In this document: one piece after another, positions 6,687 to 9,938 of the stretch | Layout of the letters: every line of letters begins with the position of its first letter | Position numbering within the stretch: the stretch's first letter is position 1 | Assembly: GCA_946886975.1 (NCBI GenBank) | Contig: CAMPJV010000074.1 | Coordinates: 1 to 9,938 of the forward strand | Reading direction: 5' to 3' | DNA length: 9,938 bases | Origin: an uncultured Taibaiella sp. | GTDB lineage: Bacteria; Bacteroidota; Bacteroidia; Chitinophagales; Chitinophagaceae | Translations under genes and position numbers: made by a program | The notes under the pieces: generated by a model | Told to the model about the DNA's origin: nothing | Databases searched by the model: none | What the model saw: the letters and a program-made list of their open reading frames with translations, nothing else

Positions 6687-6776
6687 ACTTGGTTAGTCCG
6701 CTTCTCACATACCCATCTTACCACATCTGTCATACTTTCTTCCATTCCTCTTATCTTGCCACCAAATTTTTGCTCA

Positions 6777-8150
6777 ATGGCTCGTTCGGTTACTATCCTT
6801 GGCGCAGGGCTCGTCGGCTCCCTTCTTTCCATCATCTTGCGTAAGAGAGGTTACGAGGTCACCATATATGAGCGCCGTCCTGATATGAGAAGCGCCAGCA
6901 TAGCCGCCGGCCGTTCCATTAACCTGGCCATGAGTGCCCGCGGCTGGAAAGCCCTTGATCTCGCAGGTCTCCGTGAGGATATGGAAGCGCTTGCCATCCC
7001 GATGTACGGCCGTTTCCTCCACCAGGCCGATGGCACCGCCGCCTCACAGCAGTATGGCAAGAACAATGAGGCTATCTATTCCGTAAGTAGGGGAGAGCTG
7101 AACAAAAAGCTCATGTCGCTTGCTGAGCAGGTCGGCGTTAAGATAAACTTCGAGCATCGCTGCACCAGGGTAGACGTTCCTCACAATCGTCTCCACCTCG
7201 AGACTCCCGATGGCAAGGAAAAGCTCATAAATGCCGATCTCTTGTTCGGCGCCGATGGTGCATTCTCCGCCCTCCGTAGCAGCTATACGTATATGGATAG
7301 GGTCAATGCCTCTCATCAATACCTTGAGCACGGCTATAAGGAATTGTCCATTCCCCCAGCCGAAGATGGCGCCATGAGAATGGAAAAGAACGCTCTCCAC
7401 ATCTGGCCGCGCAAGAATTTCATGCTCATCGCCCTGCCCAATACAGACGGCACATTCACCTGCACCCTCTTCCTTCCCTTCGAAGGCGACATATCCTTCG
7501 ACGCCATTAAGACGAAGGAAGACATACTCTCGTTCTTTAATACGCACTTCCCCGATGCAGTGCCGCTCATGCCTACACTGGTGGAAGACTTTATGAATAA
7601 TCCTACTTCTTCGCTCATCACCACCTACATCAAGCCCTGGCATTACCAGGATAAGAGTGCCTTAATAGGCGATGCTGCTCATGCCATTGTTCCCTTCTAC
7701 GGACAGGGCATGAATGCCGGCTTTGAGGACTGTACTATTCTTTCCGGATTGCTCGATAAGTACGGCGAAGACTGGAATACTATTCTTAATGAATATGACC
7801 AGAAAAGAAAGCCGAATGGGGATGCGGTGGCACAGCTTGCTTTGCTTAACTTCGTGGAGATGAGGGACAGAGTGGCCGATCCTCACTTCCTGGAGCGTAA
7901 GAAAATAGAAAAAGAGCTGGGGAAGAGGTATCCGGATAAGTTCATTTCCGTCTATGAAATGGTCTCTTTCAGCCACACACCTTACAACACCGCACTCCGC
8001 TGCATCCAGGCACAGGATCAGTTATTGGGTCACATTATGAGCGAGGGCGACTTCTTTCAGAATGTAGATCAAAATGGTTTCAACAATAAGTTGGATCAGT
8101 GGGTAAACGACTATCATACGTCGGTGCAACAACTGGATTTCGGAAAATGA
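6777..8150 (+). CDS. kmo: Kynurenine 3-monooxygenase
   Basis: 457 residues, FAD- and NADPH-dependent hydroxylase converting L-kynurenine to 3-hydroxykynurenine, a step toward quinolinate and NAD or toward tryptophan breakdown. The FAD Rossmann motif is GAGLVG (9-14), GRSINLAMSARG (45-56) is a kynurenine monooxygenase signature, FGADGAFSALR lies at 157-167, and the second FAD motif is IGDAAHAIVPFYGQGMNAG (297-315). Arg79 in IPMYGRFLH and Tyr93 in QQYGK align by eye with the substrate-binding Arg85 and Tyr99 of human KMO, with the same 14-residue spacing. I chose the ATG at 6777 because MARSVTILGAG fits the family start; the in-frame extension to 6684 would add 31 unlikely residues. No Shine-Dalgarno is seen. 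The stop overlaps the recJ start. The kynureninase and 3-hydroxyanthranilate dioxygenase genes are not in the window. Confidence 0.96.
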   Translation: MARSVTILGAGLVGSLLSIILRKRGYEVTIYERRPDMRSASIAAGRSINLAMSARGWKALDLAGLREDMEALAIPMYGRFLHQADGTAASQQYGKNNEAIYSVSRGELNKKLMSLAEQVGVKINFEHRCTRVDVPHNRLHLETPDGKEKLINADLLFGADGAFSALRSSYTYMDRVNASHQYLEHGYKELSIPPAEDGAMRMEKNALHIWPRKNFMLIALPNTDGTFTCTLFLPFEGDISFDAIKTKEDILSFFNTHFPDAVPLMPTLVEDFMNNPTSSLITTYIKPWHYQDKSALIGDAAHAIVPFYGQGMNAGFEDCTILSGLLDKYGEDWNTILNEYDQKRKPNGDAVAQLALLNFVEMRDRVADPHFLERKKIEKELGKRYPDKFISVYEMVSFSHTPYNTALRCIQAQDQLLGHIMSEGDFFQNVDQNGFNNKLDQWVNDYHTSVQQLDFGK

Positions 8151-9853
8151 GGACTGATAAGCGTTGGACACTAAAGCCTGCTAACGAAAAACATATACAA
8201 CAGCTAAGCGAAGACCTTCGCATACATCCTGCCCTCTGTAGGCTTCTTGCCGTCCGTGGTGTCACCGAGTTCAATAGTGCAAAAGATTTCTTCCGTCCTC
8301 ATCTCGGGCAGCTTCATGATCCTTTCCTTATGAAGGGTATGAAGCAGGCGGTGCAGCGTATAGCCGAGGCAGTCGAGTGGCACGAGCGCATTATGGTCTA
8401 TGGAGACTACGATGTGGACGGCACCACATCCGTCGCAGTGGTTTATTCCTTCCTTCGGGAATATTATGATGGAGAGCTTTCCTACTACGTGCCTCACCGT
8501 TATCGCGAAGGCTATGGTATCTCCCGTCAGGGGATAGACCATGCTCATGCCAATGGCTACACCTTGATGATCACACTCGACTGTGGCATCAAGTCCGTAG
8601 AACTGATCAACTATGCGCAATCCCTCGGCATCGATGTCATCGTCTGCGACCACCACACGCCCGATAGTACTCTACCACCCGCATACGCCATCCTCAACCC
8701 TAAGCAGACCGACTGCCCTTACCCTTACAAAGAGCTAAGTGGCTGCGGCATCGGCTTTAAGTTGATATCAGCGCTTGCAAAGCATTGGAAGCTTCCCGAA
8801 GAATCCGTCTTCGAATACCTCGACCTCGTCGCCACCAGCATAGCGGCAGACATAGTGCCTATGGATGGCGAGAACCGAATTCTTGCATACTATGGCATCA
8901 AGAAGGTCAATGAAAATCCCTCCCTCTCCATCAAGACATTGATGCAGAAGTCAGGCGTCGAGAGAGAAATGAGTATCTCTGACCTCGTATTTGTAATCGG
9001 CCCCCGCGTCAACGCTGCCGGCAGAATGGATGACGCCCGTAAGGCTGTGGATCTCTTTATAGAAAAGGATCCCGACAAGATGATTCAACTGGCCGAAGTG
9101 CTTCAGTCAGATAACACGGATAGAAAGGAAGTAGATAAAAACATTACAGAAGAAGCCCTCGCTATTCTTCAGGGGGATGAGGCCATGGGTAAGAGAAAGT
9201 CCACGGTTCTCTACCAGGAGCATTGGCACAAAGGCGTAGTAGGGATAGTTGCTTCCAGGTTAATCGATCACTATTACCGCCCCACCATCGTCCTCACCCA
9301 TTCCAACGGAAAGGTATCCGGCTCCGCCCGTTCAGTGAGCGGCTTCAACATATACGAGGCCATCCACGAGTGCCGCGACCTCCTCGAAAACTACGGCGGT
9401 CACTTCTACGCTGCGGGTATGACCATGCTCCCCGAAAGAGTAAAGGCCTTCTCCGACAAGTTCGAAGAAGTAGTATCAAAAAGTATCCCCCCGGAGTTGC
9501 TCATCCCAGAGATCCAGATCGACGCAGAGATCAAGATCTCTGACATCAAGCAACCCTTCTACAATATTATGAAGCAGTTCGAACCTTTCGGACCTTCTAA
9601 CCTTCGCCCGGTATTTCTGACCAAACGAGTGTACGACTACAAAGGCTACTCACGCGTAGTAAAAGACCAACACCTCAAGTTCATCGTCCACCAGCACAAC
9701 GGCCACGTCATAGATGGCATCGGCTTTTTCCTCGCCGATCGCGCCGAGATCGTCAGCCGCGGTCCCTTCGACATGCTCTACACAGTAGAAGAGTGCGAAT
9801 ACAACGGCATCACCAAACTCCAGGTAAAAGTCATAGACGTCCGCGCCAGCTAA
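8147..9853 (+). CDS. recJ: Single-stranded-DNA-specific exonuclease RecJ
   Basis: 568 residues, a 5'-3' single-strand DNA exonuclease of the DHH phosphoesterase superfamily, used in RecF-pathway recombination, mismatch repair and base excision repair in the cytoplasm. Metal-binding motifs appear in order: YGDYDVDGTTS (85-95, Asp87/Asp89/Asp91), TLDCGIKS (143-150, Asp145), CDHH (167-170) and LDLVATSIAADIVPM (225-239, Asp226). GPRVNAAGRMDDAR lies at 285-298. The DHHA1 domain shows GVVGIVASRL (363-372), SGSARS (391-396) and GGHFYAAGM (417-425). The C-terminal part (about 450-568) is the OB-fold that binds DNA. The length is normal for Bacteroidota. The ATG at 8147 overlaps the kmo stop as ATGA, and GGA precedes it; a frame extension to 8099 lies inside kmo and is not needed. 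Confidence 0.97.
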   Translation: MRTDKRWTLKPANEKHIQQLSEDLRIHPALCRLLAVRGVTEFNSAKDFFRPHLGQLHDPFLMKGMKQAVQRIAEAVEWHERIMVYGDYDVDGTTSVAVVYSFLREYYDGELSYYVPHRYREGYGISRQGIDHAHANGYTLMITLDCGIKSVELINYAQSLGIDVIVCDHHTPDSTLPPAYAILNPKQTDCPYPYKELSGCGIGFKLISALAKHWKLPEESVFEYLDLVATSIAADIVPMDGENRILAYYGIKKVNENPSLSIKTLMQKSGVEREMSISDLVFVIGPRVNAAGRMDDARKAVDLFIEKDPDKMIQLAEVLQSDNTDRKEVDKNITEEALAILQGDEAMGKRKSTVLYQEHWHKGVVGIVASRLIDHYYRPTIVLTHSNGKVSGSARSVSGFNIYEAIHECRDLLENYGGHFYAAGMTMLPERVKAFSDKFEEVVSKSIPPELLIPEIQIDAEIKISDIKQPFYNIMKQFEPFGPSNLRPVFLTKRVYDYKGYSRVVKDQHLKFIVHQHNGHVIDGIGFFLADRAEIVSRGPFDMLYTVEECEYNGITKLQVKVIDVRAS

Positions 9854-9866
9854 AACAGAATAAGAA

Positions 9867-9895
9867 CAAAAGAAAAAGAAGGACCAAAGGCCTTC
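9867..9895 (-). terminator. Rho-independent terminator for a gene entering from the right
   Basis: On the minus strand the stem GAAGGCC / GGTCCTTC (one bulged T) closes the loop TTT and is followed by TTTTTCTTTTG, a classic T-rich tract. On the plus strand no T run follows, so it mainly serves a minus-strand gene beyond the window that converges on recJ. It starts 14 bases after the recJ stop. Confidence 0.65.
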
Positions 9896-9920
9896 GGTAA
9901 TCATTATGTGTCACTCGCGT

Positions 9921-9938
9921 AAGCCCTCCCCTTGGGGG
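9921..9938. repeat. Possible truncated C/G-rich intergenic palindrome
   Basis: The window ends in AAGCCCTCCCCTTGGGGG. CCCC-TT-GGGG could be the centre of a longer inverted repeat of the CCCTCCCC...GGGGAGGG kind found between genes in many Bacteroidota, but the right arm is cut off. Confidence 0.25.

Larger units (their letters stand above)
6401..6776. other. Divergent intergenic region between lepB and kmo
   Basis: These 376 bases contain no convincing gene. From left to right they hold the lepB leader and candidate promoter, about 110 bases without recognisable structure, a tandem array of an 11-bp unit, a candidate kmo -7 box, and a kmo leader that is very poor in G (3 G in the last 76 bases). 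Open frames crossing the region translate the repeat array or antisense kmo and do not look like proteins. Confidence 0.7.

Noticed and set aside
6684..6776. N-terminal extension of kmo by 31 residues
   Set aside because: The family N-terminus begins at MARSVTILGAG; the extension is encoded by the G-poor leader and starts right at the candidate promoter, so it is probably untranslated.
6551..6835. 94-residue minus-strand frame over the repeat array and the kmo start
   Set aside because: Its C-terminus (YPVFTPYLTRI repeated) is only the translation of the 11-bp repeat, and its N-terminus is antisense to the kmo start; no ribosome site or protein-like pattern.
7044..7643. 199-residue minus-strand frame inside kmo
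   Set aside because: Fully antisense to a gene with intact family motifs; the composition is that of a shadow frame and no domain is recognisable.
8204..8656. 150-residue minus-strand frame inside recJ
   Set aside because: Antisense to the conserved DHH motifs of recJ; an effect of codon bias on the opposite strand.
9223..9543. 106-residue plus-strand frame inside recJ
   Set aside because: It overlaps the conserved DHHA1 domain of recJ in another frame and is rich in Arg and Pro, as expected for a frame-shifted translation.

Overview
The window looks like a chromosomal segment of a Bacteroidota bacterium, most likely Chitinophagaceae-like (inference). The support is fourfold: a run of ketosynthase-fold genes with a halogenase-like flavoprotein and a methyltransferase, as in flexirubin/aryl-polyene pigment clusters of this phylum; upstream elements matching the Bacteroidota -7 consensus TAnnTTTG; genes that mostly lack a strong Shine-Dalgarno; and a long signal peptidase I. 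No tRNA, rRNA, CRISPR array or insertion sequence was seen.

Left part, minus strand, 5040 down to 1. A tightly packed operon runs leftward and leaves the window. In transcription order it holds a SAM-dependent methyltransferase, a flavin-dependent halogenase-like protein with a WxWxIP motif, a short stand-alone ketosynthase-fold protein without nucleophile or C-terminal half, an 88-residue basic protein of unknown function, a complete ketosynthase (Cys-His-His), and the start of a second ketosynthase-like protein with Gly in place of the nucleophile (chain-length-factor-like). Gaps are 52, 33, 21, -4 and 2 bases. The operon begins with a -7 box directly next to an 8-bp-arm inverted repeat, a likely operator. 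The set reads as the start of a type II fatty-acid/polyketide-like pathway for an aryl polyene pigment: KS plus KS-like partners extend the chain, and the methyltransferase and halogenase-like enzyme would modify the aromatic head group. The product is inferred; the ACP, reductase, dehydratase and ammonia-lyase genes that would confirm it lie outside the window, if present.

Middle, minus strand, 6400-5204. Signal peptidase I (lepB) stands apart from the pigment operon, with a hairpin after its stop and a separate candidate promoter.

The divergent lepB/kmo intergenic region (6401-6776) carries a tandem array of an 11-bp unit and a G-poor leader in front of kmo.

Right part, plus strand, 6777-9853. 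Kynurenine 3-monooxygenase (kmo) overlaps the single-strand exonuclease gene recJ by an ATGA, so the two are probably co-transcribed and translationally coupled. After recJ, a hairpin with a T-rich tract on the minus strand points to a gene entering from the right and converging on recJ.
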